This document shows, in pieces, positions 53,907 to 62,025 of a stretch of DNA of 64,000 nucleotides (position 1 is the first letter of the stretch; each line of letters starts with the position of its first letter). The notes below the pieces were generated by a model. The model did not search any database, was not told the origin of the DNA, and saw only the letters and a list, made by a program, of their open reading frames with translations. The position numbers and the translations under genes were made by a program. Source of the stretch: Rhodocaloribacter litoris (GTDB lineage Bacteria; Bacteroidota; Rhodothermia; Rhodothermales; ISCAR-4553); contig NZ_CP076718.1 of the NCBI RefSeq assembly GCF_011682235.2, positions 2,724,622-2,788,621 of the forward strand. Direction: 5' to 3'.

Positions 53907-53935
53907 TTGACTTCCCTCGCCCGCCGCGATATACT
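53907..53935 (+). promoter_or_regulatory. Near-consensus sigma70 promoter of the large RNA
   Basis: TTGACT (53907-53912), a spacer of exactly 17 bases, and TATACT (53930-53935) form the best sigma70-type promoter in the window. An AT-rich GATTAAAA lies about 20 bases before the -35 element. A start is expected near 53942, directly before a 5-bp hairpin. Confidence 0.75.
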
Positions 53936-53941
53936 GCTCTC

Positions 53942-54740
53942 AGTGCCTGACGGCACGGTTCCTTGACGCGATGGAGTCTCTGGGCTGCATGAGGTCGGCC
54001 CGCAGCGGGTCGGAAGACCCGGCGGGGCCGATGCGACGCCCCGGGAAGCGGCGTGGAAGACGGGCCTCCGGGCCGGTCGGAAGCGGTCGCTTTTCGGATG
54101 CCGGTGCAGGCCCCGGCCGGACGGGCCTACTGTGTTGCTGCTGTCACGACAGCGGGGCGCAGAGGTACGAACCAGGCGGGGTGCCATCTCACGTACCGGC
54201 ATGGCACGGCGCGGGCGAACCGGGAGCGCTCCGGCGTTCCGGTGATCGCCGCACCGGGGCCGGCGAGACCCCGGCGGCCGTGCATCGACCCCGGCGAACA
54301 CCGGGGAGGATGGCGGCACGACCGATGCCCTGTATCGCCTTCGATCCCACAGGCACCGGTTCTTCCGGTGGCCGGGACGAGGCGCACGGCAGGGCATGCT
54401 ACCGTGGCAGCGATGCCGCGGGAATCGGGTCGGGCGCTTCGGCAGCGGGCAGGTAGCAGCGGGAAAGGCACGCCGCAAGGCCCCTTTCCGGCACGATGCC
54501 TGTCCGAAACCGTGGCGGGCCGAAATCCATATAGACCCGTGGTTCCACGTCGTGTGCCCATGCGGCGTGGATAGGCGTCCCGGCGACCACCGGGGGCGCG
54601 GAAACCCACCCCGTCGATCAGACGGGAGAGACGGGCCTCCCGGCTGGTTTGGAATGGACACCCCGGTGATCCATCGAACCAGGGGAGGCCGTCGCGTCGA
54701 GGAAATAGCTGGCAAGCTGCCCGCGGGGGCGGCTTTTTTT
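53942..54740 (+). ncRNA. Large (about 800 nt) highly structured RNA, family not recognised
   Basis: A protein-free region bounded by a sigma70 promoter and an intrinsic terminator. CCTTGACGCGA (53961-53971) pairs with TCGCGTCGAGG (54692-54702): 11 bp with one G-U, closing the molecule on itself. Inside are many exact local helices. Examples are CGGGTC-GGAA-GACCCG (54006-54021, GNRA loop, on an outer stem 53995-54003/54022-54031), GGCC-TCCG-GGCC (54063-54074, UNCG loop), GGCA-GCGA-TGCC (54406-54417, GNRA loop), 54254-54259/54269-54274, 54289-54294/54301-54306 and 54354-54359/54365-54370. Longer-range helices are ATGCCCTG/CAGGGCAT (54325-54332/54390-54397), GCTACC/GGTAGC (54398-54403/54452-54457), and a two-part 13-bp stem at 54635-54649 with 54677-54689. 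GGTACG/CGTACC (54164-54169/54192-54197) and GTGCCA/TGGCAC (54181-54186/54202-54207) interleave, as in a pseudoknot. Frames crossing the region give no protein-like sequence. Motifs of tmRNA, RNase P RNA, SRP RNA and group II introns were not found. Confidence 0.72.
54716..54740 (+). terminator. Intrinsic terminator of the large RNA
   Basis: GCTGCCC (54716-54722) pairs with GGGCGGC (54727-54733), with one G-U pair and a 4-base loop, followed by seven Ts (54734-54740). It begins 13 bases after the 3' strand of the closing helix and ends 27 bases before the glycosyltransferase start. Confidence 0.85.
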
Positions 54741-54767
54741 GTTTTGCGCAACGCCCCGGGGTGCGAC

Positions 54768-55427
54768 GTGGACCGCCCGGCTCCCCTCACCGCCGTCGTC
54801 ATCAACTACCAGACGCCCGACCTGCTGGAGACGGCGGTGCGTTCCTTCCATCGCGCCTATCCGGTCGTCCCCCTCCTGGTCATCGACAACGGCTCGCGGG
54901 ACGATTCGCGGGCCCGCATCGAGGCCCTCGGGCAGGAACTCGGGCCCGTCCTCACACCGCTCCTGCTCGAGGAGAACATCTACCACGGCCCGGCCATGCA
55001 CCGGGCGATGATGCACCTCCAGACGCCGTACGTCTATTTCTTCGACAGCGACACCGAGACGAAGCGCCCGGGTTTCCTCGAAGCCATGCAGGCCCGGCTC
55101 GAAGCCGACCCGATGCACTACGGCGCCGGGAAGGTGGTGCGGGTGAACCGCCGCGGGTTTGCCGATCCGAAGGGGACGATCCCGGTGCTCGCCAGCGCAC
55201 ACATGCTGCTCCGGCGCGCGGTGTACCTGCAACTCCCGCCGTTCATCCACCACGGCCTGCCCGTGCTGAAGAACTGTGCCGCCGCCGCCGAGCGGGGCTA
55301 CCGGCTGGTGGATTTCCCCATCGAGGACTACGTGACGCACTTCGGGCGAGGAACGGCCCGGCGGTACGGCTACGGGCTCGGCCTGCGTAGCCGGCTGGAC
55401 TACCTGCTCAACAAGCTCGGGCTGTGA
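54768..55427 (+). CDS. Family 2-like glycosyltransferase
   Basis: 219 residues from a GTG at 54768, which has GGGG about 6 bases upstream. The GT-A fold is visible from the first strand: LTAVVINYQTPDLLETAV, then LLVIDNGSRDDS and the metal-site FFDSDTETKRPGF (DSD). A C-terminal helix-rich part includes HMLLRRAVYLQL. It probably transfers a sugar from a nucleotide donor in the cytoplasm. There is no membrane helix, and the acceptor is unknown. A longer frame starting at 54396 would run through the RNA terminator and the structured RNA and is rejected. No other glycan gene is adjacent. Confidence 0.82.
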   Translation: MDRPAPLTAVVINYQTPDLLETAVRSFHRAYPVVPLLVIDNGSRDDSRARIEALGQELGPVLTPLLLEENIYHGPAMHRAMMHLQTPYVYFFDSDTETKRPGFLEAMQARLEADPMHYGAGKVVRVNRRGFADPKGTIPVLASAHMLLRRAVYLQLPPFIHHGLPVLKNCAAAAERGYRLVDFPIEDYVTHFGRGTARRYGYGLGLRSRLDYLLNKLGL

Positions 55428-55435
55428 CGTTCACG

Positions 55436-56134
55436 TTAGCCCCCGAACGTGTCCAGGTGGGCGAGAAGGTCGTGCCAGTCGTGGAAGCGGAAGACATACT
55501 CGTCGCGGCGGTCGTCGGTGGTGTACCAGGCGACCTGCCAGCCGGCGCGGCGGGCACCCTCCACGTCGGTATGGTACGAGTCGCCCACGTAGAGGATGGC
55601 TTCCGGGGCGGTGCCGGCCCGGCGGGTGGCCTCTTCGAAGAGCTTCGGGTGCGGCTTGAGGTAGCCCACCTCCTCACTGATGACGATCACCTGTGCACGG
55701 TCGCGAAGGTCGGGGAACCGGTCCAGCTTGGCGTGCTGGATCTCGGCAAAGCCGTTCGTGAGGAGGCCCACGGGGAAGCGGTCGGCGACGGCGTGGAAGG
55801 CCGTCGCGGCCCCGTCGAGGAACGACCAGTGTTCGGCATAGCGGGCCAGGTAGTGCTCGCCCAGCGCGTCCGGGTCGAGGGTGGTGAGGCCGAGTGTGGC
55901 CAGCGTGCGGGCGAAGCGCAGGTGCTGGACGTCCTCCCGGGTGAGGCGACCGGCGGCGTAGTCTCGCCAGAGTGCGGCGTTGTGGGTGTGGTAGGTGGCC
56001 TGGACGTGCGCGAGCGGGTGCGGCGCGAAGGCCGCCCGGTGGGCCGCGTACACGTCGGCCAGCGCCCGTGCCTCGGCCCGGCGGTGGTCGAGCAGCGTGT
56101 CGTCGAGATCGAAGTAGACGAAGCGGACGGGCAT
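55436..56134 (-). CDS. HAD-superfamily phosphatase (YjjG-like)
   Basis: 232 residues. HAD motif I is FDLDDTLLD (nucleophile Asp9, acid Asp11), motif II is LLTNG, motif III is the Lys in GYLKPHP, and motif IV is VGDSYHTDVEGA. The helical cap between motifs I and II has the size seen in YjjG-type nucleotidases, which act on pyrimidine nucleoside monophosphates. Phosphoglycolate-phosphatase-like activity is an alternative, so the substrate is uncertain. It is cytoplasmic. It is convergent with the glycosyltransferase, 8 bases apart. Confidence 0.88.
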   Translation of the reverse strand: MPVRFVYFDLDDTLLDHRRAEARALADVYAAHRAAFAPHPLAHVQATYHTHNAALWRDYAAGRLTREDVQHLRFARTLATLGLTTLDPDALGEHYLARYAEHWSFLDGAATAFHAVADRFPVGLLTNGFAEIQHAKLDRFPDLRDRAQVIVISEEVGYLKPHPKLFEEATRRAGTAPEAILYVGDSYHTDVEGARRAGWQVAWYTTDDRRDEYVFRFHDWHDLLAHLDTFGG

Positions 56135-56144
56135 GGGGGTGGCG

Positions 56145-56224
56145 TGGTGTGTAGTGCGTAGTGTGTAGTGCGTGGTGGGTAAAGATCGAGTTCTACGAAA
56201 TACGGACTACGAAATACGCACTAC
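56145..56224. repeat. GTAGTGCGT / ACGAAATACG word repeats
   Basis: Bases 56151-56173 repeat GTAGTGCGTAGTGTG, and bases 56194-56224 contain TACGAAATACGGACTACG followed by CACTAC, the same words inverted. This fills the 91 bases between the HAD gene start and the acyltransferase stop. It is similar in style to 12729-12794. Confidence 0.6.
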
Positions 56225-56225
56225 A

Positions 56226-57362
56226 TCAGAGCGCCTTCTCGTACATCGCGTACTCCTTGTCCACGACGCCGCCGAGGGCTTCGAGGGCGTTGATGAGCAC
56301 CCGGTTGGTGTCCAGCACCCAGCTCATCTCGCAGGCCACGTAGCCCCGTCGTTGCCCGCGGACGACGGTTTCATGGATCAGCAGGGCATCGAGCCCGCGC
56401 CCCTGGTATTTCTTACGCACTCCCATGAGCGGCATACGGATCTCCTTGAAGGCGTGAAGCCAGTCGTAGGCCAGCAGCTTGAGCAGCCCGGTGGGGAAAA
56501 GACGGCCGTCCGGCAGGTTGACCAGGGCCTCGTTCAGGTTCGGCAGCGAGACGACGAAGGCGATCGGCTCGCCGTCGTCTTCGAGGAGGTAGACCAGTTC
56601 CGGGTCGACGATCTGCTTCAGGTCCCTGGCCAGGCGGGCGAACTCGCGCTCGGTCATCGGCACGTGGCCCCAGTTGTCGGACCAGGCGTCGTTGTAGATG
56701 TCGAGCACGGCGTGGGCGTCTTCGTCGAAGCGCGACATGTCCAGCGTGCGCAGCGTGATGGTGGGGTTGCGCCGTCGCACGAGGGCCACGCCGCGCTCCA
56801 GCTTGTCCGTCCGGACGAACTTCTGGTGGGCATAGTAGGCCCACATGGTCATGGCCCGGCTGAAGCCGTAACGTTCGAGGTAGTCGACGTAGTAGGGCGG
56901 GTTGTAGGGCATCAGGATTGAGGGCCGGCGGTCGAAGCCGCGCACGAGCAGGCCGGCGGTGTCGTTGAGCGACGGGTTGGCGGGGCCGCGCACGCCGGTC
57001 ATCCCCTGTGCCCGGAGCCAGGCTTCGGCGGCGTCGAAGAGGGCCTCGGCGACCTCGTACCGTTCCACGCACTCAAAGAAGCCGAAGAATCCGTTGCCAT
57101 CGGCGTATTTCTTCAGGTGCATGCCGTTGACGATGGCGGCGATGCGGCCGAGGACCTGCCCGCCGGCGTCTTCGGCCAGGAAAAGCTGCATCTTCCCGTG
57201 CTCAAAAAAAGGGTTTTTTCTGGGATGGAGCGTTTTGGCCACGTCCATCCGGAGCGGGGGGACCCAGTACCGGTCGCCCCGATAAAACGTGTACGGGAAG
57301 TCGATGAAGCGCTTGCGGTCGCGCCGGGTGTGGACGGGACGGACGGAGAAGGGGGTCGTCAT
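56226..57362 (-). CDS. GNAT-fold acyltransferase, candidate bacterial ceramide synthase
   Basis: 378 residues. GNAT-like acyltransferase features are at the C-terminal half (VYLLEDDGEPIAFVVSLPNL, RKKYQGRGLDALLI, YVACEMSWVLDTN). The first 180 residues form a family-specific region (FYRGDRYWVPPLRMDVAK, GPANPSLNDTAGLLV). The gene lies 36 bases downstream of serine palmitoyltransferase in the same operon. The Caulobacter ceramide synthase is a GNAT-type acyltransferase encoded near spt, so this protein may acylate the sphingoid base. That assignment rests on context and fold, not on a diagnostic residue. The ATG at 57362 is preferred to a TTG two codons earlier. Confidence 0.72.
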   Translation of the reverse strand: MTTPFSVRPVHTRRDRKRFIDFPYTFYRGDRYWVPPLRMDVAKTLHPRKNPFFEHGKMQLFLAEDAGGQVLGRIAAIVNGMHLKKYADGNGFFGFFECVERYEVAEALFDAAEAWLRAQGMTGVRGPANPSLNDTAGLLVRGFDRRPSILMPYNPPYYVDYLERYGFSRAMTMWAYYAHQKFVRTDKLERGVALVRRRNPTITLRTLDMSRFDEDAHAVLDIYNDAWSDNWGHVPMTEREFARLARDLKQIVDPELVYLLEDDGEPIAFVVSLPNLNEALVNLPDGRLFPTGLLKLLAYDWLHAFKEIRMPLMGVRKKYQGRGLDALLIHETVVRGQRRGYVACEMSWVLDTNRVLINALEALGGVVDKEYAMYEKAL

Positions 57363-57398
57363 ACGCAACCGGAGCCGGGGGGGAGCGAGCGGACCGGT

Positions 57399-58688
57399 TC
57401 AGAAGGCGCCGTTGGACGGGATGACGCCGTGCTTGCGGCCGACGCGCTGGAAGGCTTCGAGGATGAAGTCGAGCTCTTCGTCCGTGTGGGTGGCCATGTA
57501 GGAGGTACGCATGAGCGACTGGCCCTGCGGCACGGCCGGCGGCACCACGGCGTTGACGAAGACGCCCTCTTCGAGCAGGTCTTTCCAGAAGCGGAAGCAC
57601 GTCTTCAGGTCGCCCACGACGACGGGGATGATCGGCGTCTGGCTCGTCCACACGTTGAAGCCGAGCCGGCGGAAGCCTTCGCGCATGTAGTCCGAGATTT
57701 CCCACAGGCGCCGGACGCGCCACGGCTCGGCCTCCAGGATGTCGAGGCATTTGAGCACGGTGGCCACGTTGGCCGGCGGCATCGAAGCGCTGAAGATATG
57801 GGCCGAGCTGTTGTGACGGATGTATTCGATTACTTCGCGGTCTCCGGTGACGAAGCCGCCGAGGGAGGCGAAGCTCTTCGAGAAGGTGCCGGTGGTCAGG
57901 TGGACCTCCTGTTCGAGGCCGAAGTGGGCGGCGCTGCCGCGTCCGCCGGGGCCGACCACGCCGACGGCGTGGGCATCGTCGAGCATGAGGGCCGCACCGA
58001 ACTCTTCGGCCAGCGCCAGCAACTCCGGCACCCGGGCCAGCGTGCCGCTCATCGAGAAGACGCCGTCGGTGACGATGAGTTTACCGGCCTCGGGCCGCTG
58101 GCGCTGCGCCTTTTCGAGGAGCATGCGCAGGTGCTTGAGGTCGTTGTGGCGGTAGCGCCAGGTCTCGGCCAGGCTCACCTGGGTGCCGGCGACGATGCAG
58201 GCATGGTTGTCCTTGTCCGAGAAGATGATGTCTCCCTTGCCGGCGATGGCCTGGATGACGCCCTGGTTCGTCATGTAGCCGGTGGAGAAGAGCACGGCGG
58301 CTTCGCGCCCCATGAACCGGGCCAGACGCGCTTCGAGCTCGAGGTGCAGGTCGAGCGTGCCGTTGAGAAAGCGGCTGCCGGTACACCCGGTCCCGTATTG
58401 CTCGATGGCCCGCTGGGCCGCCTCCTTCACGCGCGGGTCGGAGAGCAGGCCCAGGTAGTTGTTCGAGCCGGCCATGATGACTTCCCGCCCGTTGATGATG
58501 GCGCGCGTGCCGTCGTTCCGCTCGATGGCGCGGAAGTAGGGATACAGGTCCGCCGCCTTGACCTGGGCGTACAGCTCGGTCGGCTCGAAGAAGCGATAGC
58601 ACTTGTCGAACAGGGACGGGGCGGGCTTGACGGGAGGCGAGACTTCCTCCGCAGCGGTGTCTGGCTTGCGATAGCCTTCAGGCGTCAT
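57399..58688 (-). CDS. Serine palmitoyltransferase (alpha-oxoamine synthase family)
   Basis: 429 residues. A PLP enzyme that condenses serine with an acyl-CoA in the first step of sphingolipid synthesis. GSNNYLGLLSDPRVKEAA is the family N-terminal signature. The PLP lysine lies in TTGTFSKSFASLGGF, and VTDGVFSMSGTLA and LDDAHAVGVVGPGG contain the conserved Asp and His. The N-terminal extension (FFEPTELYAQVKAADLYPYF) is typical of Bacteroidota Spt rather than KBL or BioF. No kbl-tdh pair or biotin gene is adjacent. The gene leads a two-gene operon with a GNAT acyltransferase. Confidence 0.9.
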   Translation of the reverse strand: MTPEGYRKPDTAAEEVSPPVKPAPSLFDKCYRFFEPTELYAQVKAADLYPYFRAIERNDGTRAIINGREVIMAGSNNYLGLLSDPRVKEAAQRAIEQYGTGCTGSRFLNGTLDLHLELEARLARFMGREAAVLFSTGYMTNQGVIQAIAGKGDIIFSDKDNHACIVAGTQVSLAETWRYRHNDLKHLRMLLEKAQRQRPEAGKLIVTDGVFSMSGTLARVPELLALAEEFGAALMLDDAHAVGVVGPGGRGSAAHFGLEQEVHLTTGTFSKSFASLGGFVTGDREVIEYIRHNSSAHIFSASMPPANVATVLKCLDILEAEPWRVRRLWEISDYMREGFRRLGFNVWTSQTPIIPVVVGDLKTCFRFWKDLLEEGVFVNAVVPPAVPQGQSLMRTSYMATHTDEELDFILEAFQRVGRKHGVIPSNGAF

Positions 58689-59062
58689 CGGCTTGCCTCA
58701 CGAAAATGGGACGAAACGGTAAACCAGGACAACGACCACAGGAGCCGGGGTAACGAAAAGGTTAACCCGCTGAATATACGGCTTCTCCGGATATTATATG
58801 TGCAGACCCGGCAAATCACGTCAAAAAAAACAGTTTGCGATGGACAGGTGTTAAAAAAAGAATCATGTTGGCGCTTATTGTGCTAAAATAATTAGTTTCT
58901 GTGTCGTCAATGCAATAATTTGGCAATGAAACCGCGCCTGTCCGGGGGAAGGGGCGGGCAGGCGCGGCGGCGTAAGGCAGCGTGAAATGCGGGCTGCAAA
59001 ATGTTTGTTCCCCGGTGTTTGGGGGAGAAGCTTTTCGCGCAGAAGGTTCACGATAAAAGGGT
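58689..59062. other. AT-rich upstream region of the sphingolipid operon
   Basis: 374 bases between the SPT start and the DUF5683 stop, both on the minus strand. The right-hand half contains the hairpin 58932-58967. The left half is AT-rich (runs of A at 58823-58830 and 58853-58859). On the minus strand TATAAT (58797-58792) lies 21 bases from TTGACG (58824-58819), too far for a standard sigma70 promoter. No gene is seen. Confidence 0.45.
58932..58967 (-). terminator. Hairpin downstream of the parAB-DUF5683 genes
   Basis: CCGCGCCTG (58932-58940) pairs perfectly with CAGGCGCGG (58959-58967), with an 18-base G-rich loop. On the minus strand it is followed by TTTCATT, a weak T-run. It lies about 95 bases after the DUF5683 stop. 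Confidence 0.55.
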
Positions 59063-59731
59063 TCAGAAGGTTACGCGCAGGGTGGCGGTCATGCCGGCGG
59101 GTTGCACGGCGGGGTGCAGGCGAAGCGTCAGGTCTTCGCCGACGTCGAAGTCGAAGAGGTGGGCGCTGACGTAGGCGTCGAGGATCTGCAGGCCGTAGGC
59201 CAGGCCGAGGGCCAGGATGGTCAGATCCCGGTTGCGGCGCAGGTTGTCCCGCCGTGCCCGCAGGGGGGCCGAAGAGATGGGCCCGAAGCGGGCGGCGAGC
59301 CGGTTGTAGGCGTCCTCGAACTCGGCCCGGGGGTTTTCGTCGAGCTGGCCGCTTTCGACCAGTTCCTGAAAGGCCTTGTACTGAAAGGCCTGCCGGTAGA
59401 GGATATATTCGTCGTGCAGGTTGAGGGCGGTCCAGGTGAGGAAGCCGAGGCCGCCGTAGACGATGGGGAGCTTGTAGTATTGCCGGTTATAGATCTGGCC
59501 CCAGCCCGGCAGGACGGCGGCGCGCCAGAGGGCCCCGCGCGGCGAGTGGGATTCCGGGGTGGCGCTCGTGTCTGCGAGGGCCTGGGCGCGGGCGGGCCGG
59601 GCGGTGAGCGCCGGCACCAGCAGCATCACGGCGGCGAGGATTGCCCACGCCGGAGACCGCCGGGGCGCACGCCGGTTCGTACGCCGGCTTTCCTCGGAGC
59701 AGCCCGCCGGCATCGAAGCACGGCACATCAT
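59063..59731 (-). CDS. DUF5683 domain protein (exported)
   Basis: About 222 residues. After an Arg-rich start, a signal-like segment (WAILAAVMLLVPALTARPARA) precedes the DUF5683 domain: GALWRAAVLPGWGQIYNRQYYKLPIVYGGL contains the family's conserved region, and ILALGLAYGLQILDAYVSAHL and the C-terminal LRVTF follow. DUF5683 proteins are common in Bacteroidota, often next to parAB, and probably lie in the envelope. The start is uncertain: ATGs at 59731, 59728 and 59713 are in frame. Longer frames overlap parB and are rejected. It lies 58 bases downstream of parB. Confidence 0.8.
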   Translation of the reverse strand: MMCRASMPAGCSEESRRTNRRAPRRSPAWAILAAVMLLVPALTARPARAQALADTSATPESHSPRGALWRAAVLPGWGQIYNRQYYKLPIVYGGLGFLTWTALNLHDEYILYRQAFQYKAFQELVESGQLDENPRAEFEDAYNRLAARFGPISSAPLRARRDNLRRNRDLTILALGLAYGLQILDAYVSAHLFDFDVGEDLTLRLHPAVQPAGMTATLRVTF

Positions 59732-59789
59732 GCGGGGGGTTGATGACCGGAAGGCCCGGACGCTGCGGGTTGGACAGGCCTCCGGGCGG

Positions 59790-60743
59790 CTAGGGGAGGA
59801 GCAGCTCGACCAGGCGTTCCAGGTCTTCGTCCGAGTAGAAGGCGATCTCGATGCGGCCGCCCTTGCTGCCCCGTTTGATTTGCACCTGGGTGCTGAGGTG
59901 TTTGCGCAGCCGGTCGGTGAGGGCCTGCAGCTGCAGGGCGTCGCGGTCCGGCGGTGCCGGTTCGGGCGGCCTGGGCGGGCTGCCGCCGGCCTCCCGTGCC
60001 TGCGACTGGTGCCAGGCCCGCACGCGCTCTTCGACCTCGCGCACCGACAGGCCCTGTTCGAGCACGGCGTTGAGCAGGCGCCGCTGCACCGCCTCGTCTT
60101 CGACATTGACGAGGGCGCGGGCATGGCCCACCGTGATCGAGTTGTCGCGCAGGGCGGCCTGCACCGGGGGGGGCAGCTTCAGCAGGCGCAGGAAGTTGGC
60201 CACCGTCGAGCGGTTCTTCGACACCTTCTGCGCCACCTGTTCCTGCGTCAGGTTGCACTCTTCGATCAGGCGCTGGTAGCCCAGGGCGACCTCGATGGGG
60301 TTGAGTTCCTCCCGCTGGACGTTTTCCACCAGGGCCATCTCCAGCATGGCTTCGGTGTCCGCCTCGCGGACGTAGGCCGGGATGCGCTTGAGCCCGGCGC
60401 GGCGGGCGGCCCGCAGGCGGCGTTCCCCGGAGATGACTTCGAACCGTCCGTTGCCCATCGCCCGCACGGTGATCGGCTGGATGATGCCCAGCTGTGCGAT
60501 CGAATCGGCCAGCTCGTTGAGCGCGGTTTCGTCGAAATCCTTTCGCGGCTGGTAGGGGTTGGGGCGGATGTGGTCGATCTCGATGTCGGCCACCCGGCCC
60601 AGGTAGCGATACCGGTCCTCGAAATTGTAGAGACGGCTTTTGGGCAGTTCCCCCCCTTCCTGCACGTTGGGCGCCTCTTCGGCCTGTGTAGAAGGCAGCA
60701 GGGCGTTCAGGCCTCTACCGAGCGCAGCTTTTCTGGAACCCAT
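59790..60743 (-). CDS. parB: Chromosome partitioning protein ParB
   Basis: 317 residues. ParB spreads from parS sites as a CTP-dependent clamp and loads SMC. The start KAALGRGLNALLP holds the short ParA-stimulating segment. IRPNPYQPRKDFDE and GERRLRAARRAGL form the N-terminal CTPase domain with the GERR motif. The helix-turn-helix follows at LTQEQVAQKVSKNRSTVANF. A C-terminal dimerisation segment ends the protein. It is 61 bases downstream of parA. No clear parS site is in the window. Confidence 0.96.
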   Translation of the reverse strand: MGSRKAALGRGLNALLPSTQAEEAPNVQEGGELPKSRLYNFEDRYRYLGRVADIEIDHIRPNPYQPRKDFDETALNELADSIAQLGIIQPITVRAMGNGRFEVISGERRLRAARRAGLKRIPAYVREADTEAMLEMALVENVQREELNPIEVALGYQRLIEECNLTQEQVAQKVSKNRSTVANFLRLLKLPPPVQAALRDNSITVGHARALVNVEDEAVQRRLLNAVLEQGLSVREVEERVRAWHQSQAREAGGSPPRPPEPAPPDRDALQLQALTDRLRKHLSTQVQIKRGSKGGRIEIAFYSDEDLERLVELLLP

Positions 60744-60804
60744 AGACGATGTTTTGTCGAGACGATGAAAAAAATGGGGCGACGTCGGTCCTCACGGTGA
60801 GGCA

Positions 60805-61683
60805 CTACAGCGCGAACCCGTTGGCCGGGGTGGACGATGCGTACGACCCGTCGCGGCCGTTGTGGCGCACGCCCTGCCCGGAGGCTTCTTCCTTGATTTC
60901 CTCGTAATGTTGAAGGTAGCGCTGGTTGTTCTTCAGAATCTCGCGGGCGAGCGCGATGTAGTTGCGCGCGCCGATGGAGGTGGCGTCGTAGAGCAACACG
61001 GGTTTGCCGAAGCTGGGAGCCTCCGAGAGCCGGACGTTGCGTTGTACGATGGTCTTGAACACCTTGTCGCCGAAGTAGCGACGCACCTCGCTGGCGACCT
61101 GGTTCGAAAGCCGCAGCCGCGTGTCGAACATGGTCAGCAGCACGCCTTCGAGTTCCAGTTCGGGGTTCAGGTGCTGCCGGACGATTTTGATGGTGTTGAG
61201 CAACTGTCCCAGTCCCTCCAGCGCGAAGTATTCGGCCTGCACCGGAATCAGGACCGAGTTGGCGGCTGTCAGTGCGTTGAGCGTCAACAGGCCGAGCGAC
61301 GGCGGGCAGTCGATCACGACGAAGTCGTACTTCCGCCGGGTGCGGACCAGCGCGTTCTTGAGGATCCGCTCGCGTTCGAGCACGTCGATCATCTCGATCT
61401 CGGCACCGACCAGGTTGATGTGGCTGGGCACCACATCCAGGAACGGCATCTCGGTGGGGCGGATGGCGTCCTCGATGGTCGTGTCGCCGATGAGCACCTC
61501 GTAGGTGGAAGCCGTTACGGTGCGGGGATCGATGCCAATGCCCGAGGTACAGTTGGCCTGGGGGTCGAAGTCGAGCAGGAGGGTCGGATGCTCGGTGGCC
61601 GCCAGCGAGGAGGCCAGGTTTACCGACGTCGTGGTCTTTCCGACACCGCCTTTCTGATTCGCAACTGCTATGACCTTTCCCAT
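60805..61683 (-). CDS. parA: Chromosome partitioning ATPase ParA
   Basis: 292 residues. The deviant Walker A motif KGGVGKTT near the N-terminus, [11 protein letters not shown], and the Walker B-region [12 protein letters not shown] define the ParA/Soj family. ParA moves ParB-parS complexes over the nucleoid by an ATP-driven cycle. A Lys- and Gly-rich C-terminal tail ([15 protein letters not shown]) is unusual and probably disordered. The ATG at 61683 gives the standard N-terminus [13 protein letters not shown] longer frame to 61788 is rejected. Confidence 0.96.
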   Translation of the reverse strand: MGKVIAVANQKGGVGKTTTSVNLASSLAATEHPTLLLDFDPQANCTSGIGIDPRTVTASTYEVLIGDTTIEDAIRPTEMPFLDVVPSHINLVGAEIEMIDVLERERILKNALVRTRRKYDFVVIDCPPSLGLLTLNALTAANSVLIPVQAEYFALEGLGQLLNTIKIVRQHLNPELELEGVLLTMFDTRLRLSNQVASEVRRYFGDKVFKTIVQRNVRLSEAPSFGKPVLLYDATSIGARNYIALAREILKNNQRYLQHYEEIKEEASGQGVRHNGRDGSYASSTPANGFAL

Positions 61684-61844
61684 TCGATCGTCCGGGGTTC
61701 GATGTGTGGGCTGGGCTTCGAAGGAAGCGCGGCGCTTGGAGGAGGGTTTCGCAGTGTAGCTCCGACGCAGGCTGCACAAATACCGCAATGTATAAAGAAA
61801 CCGGCGGCCAAGCCAGTATGATCCGGTGAAAATCCGGAAAGCGA

Positions 61845-61874
61845 CACGAGCCGCTCCGTCCGGAGCGGCTCGTG
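61845..61874. terminator. Strong hairpin in the parA-dinB-like gap
   Basis: CACGAGCCGCTCC (61845-61857) pairs perfectly with GGAGCGGCTCGTG (61862-61874) with a 4-base loop. It lies 151 bases downstream of the DinB-like gene, on whose strand a T-rich CGCTTTCCGGATTTTC follows. The remaining part of the 342-base gap (61684-62025) holds the parA promoter region; no gene was found in it. Confidence 0.6.
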
Positions 61875-62025
61875 GGGAGACGGGCCTTCGGCGAGCGGCG
61901 CCGGCGAGACGTCCCTGTCTGATGTGCGTTATCGCGCGGGAAAGGGCTGGCCCGGGCAGGTCACCCGCTCTCGGCCGCGTGCAACGGATCCCTGACGCGG
62001 ACGGCCCGGTCGCCGTGCGGCTGGT

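Noticed and set aside
53971-54609. Several long open frames crossing the large RNA on both strands
   Set aside because: Their translations are Arg/Gly/Pro/Cys-rich with no domain. Long chance frames are common at this GC content, and the base pairing explains the sequence better.
53942-54740. Identity of the large RNA as tmRNA, RNase P RNA, SRP RNA or a group II intron
   Set aside because: No tmRNA acceptor/T-arm end, no RNase P conserved core, no SRP GGAA-containing core of the right context, and no intron domain V hairpin or intron-encoded protein were found. A covariance-model search would be decisive.
58792-58824. Sigma70 promoter for the sphingolipid operon (TTGACG and TATAAT on the minus strand)
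   Set aside because: The spacer would be 21 bases, outside the normal range, so it is only mentioned as context.
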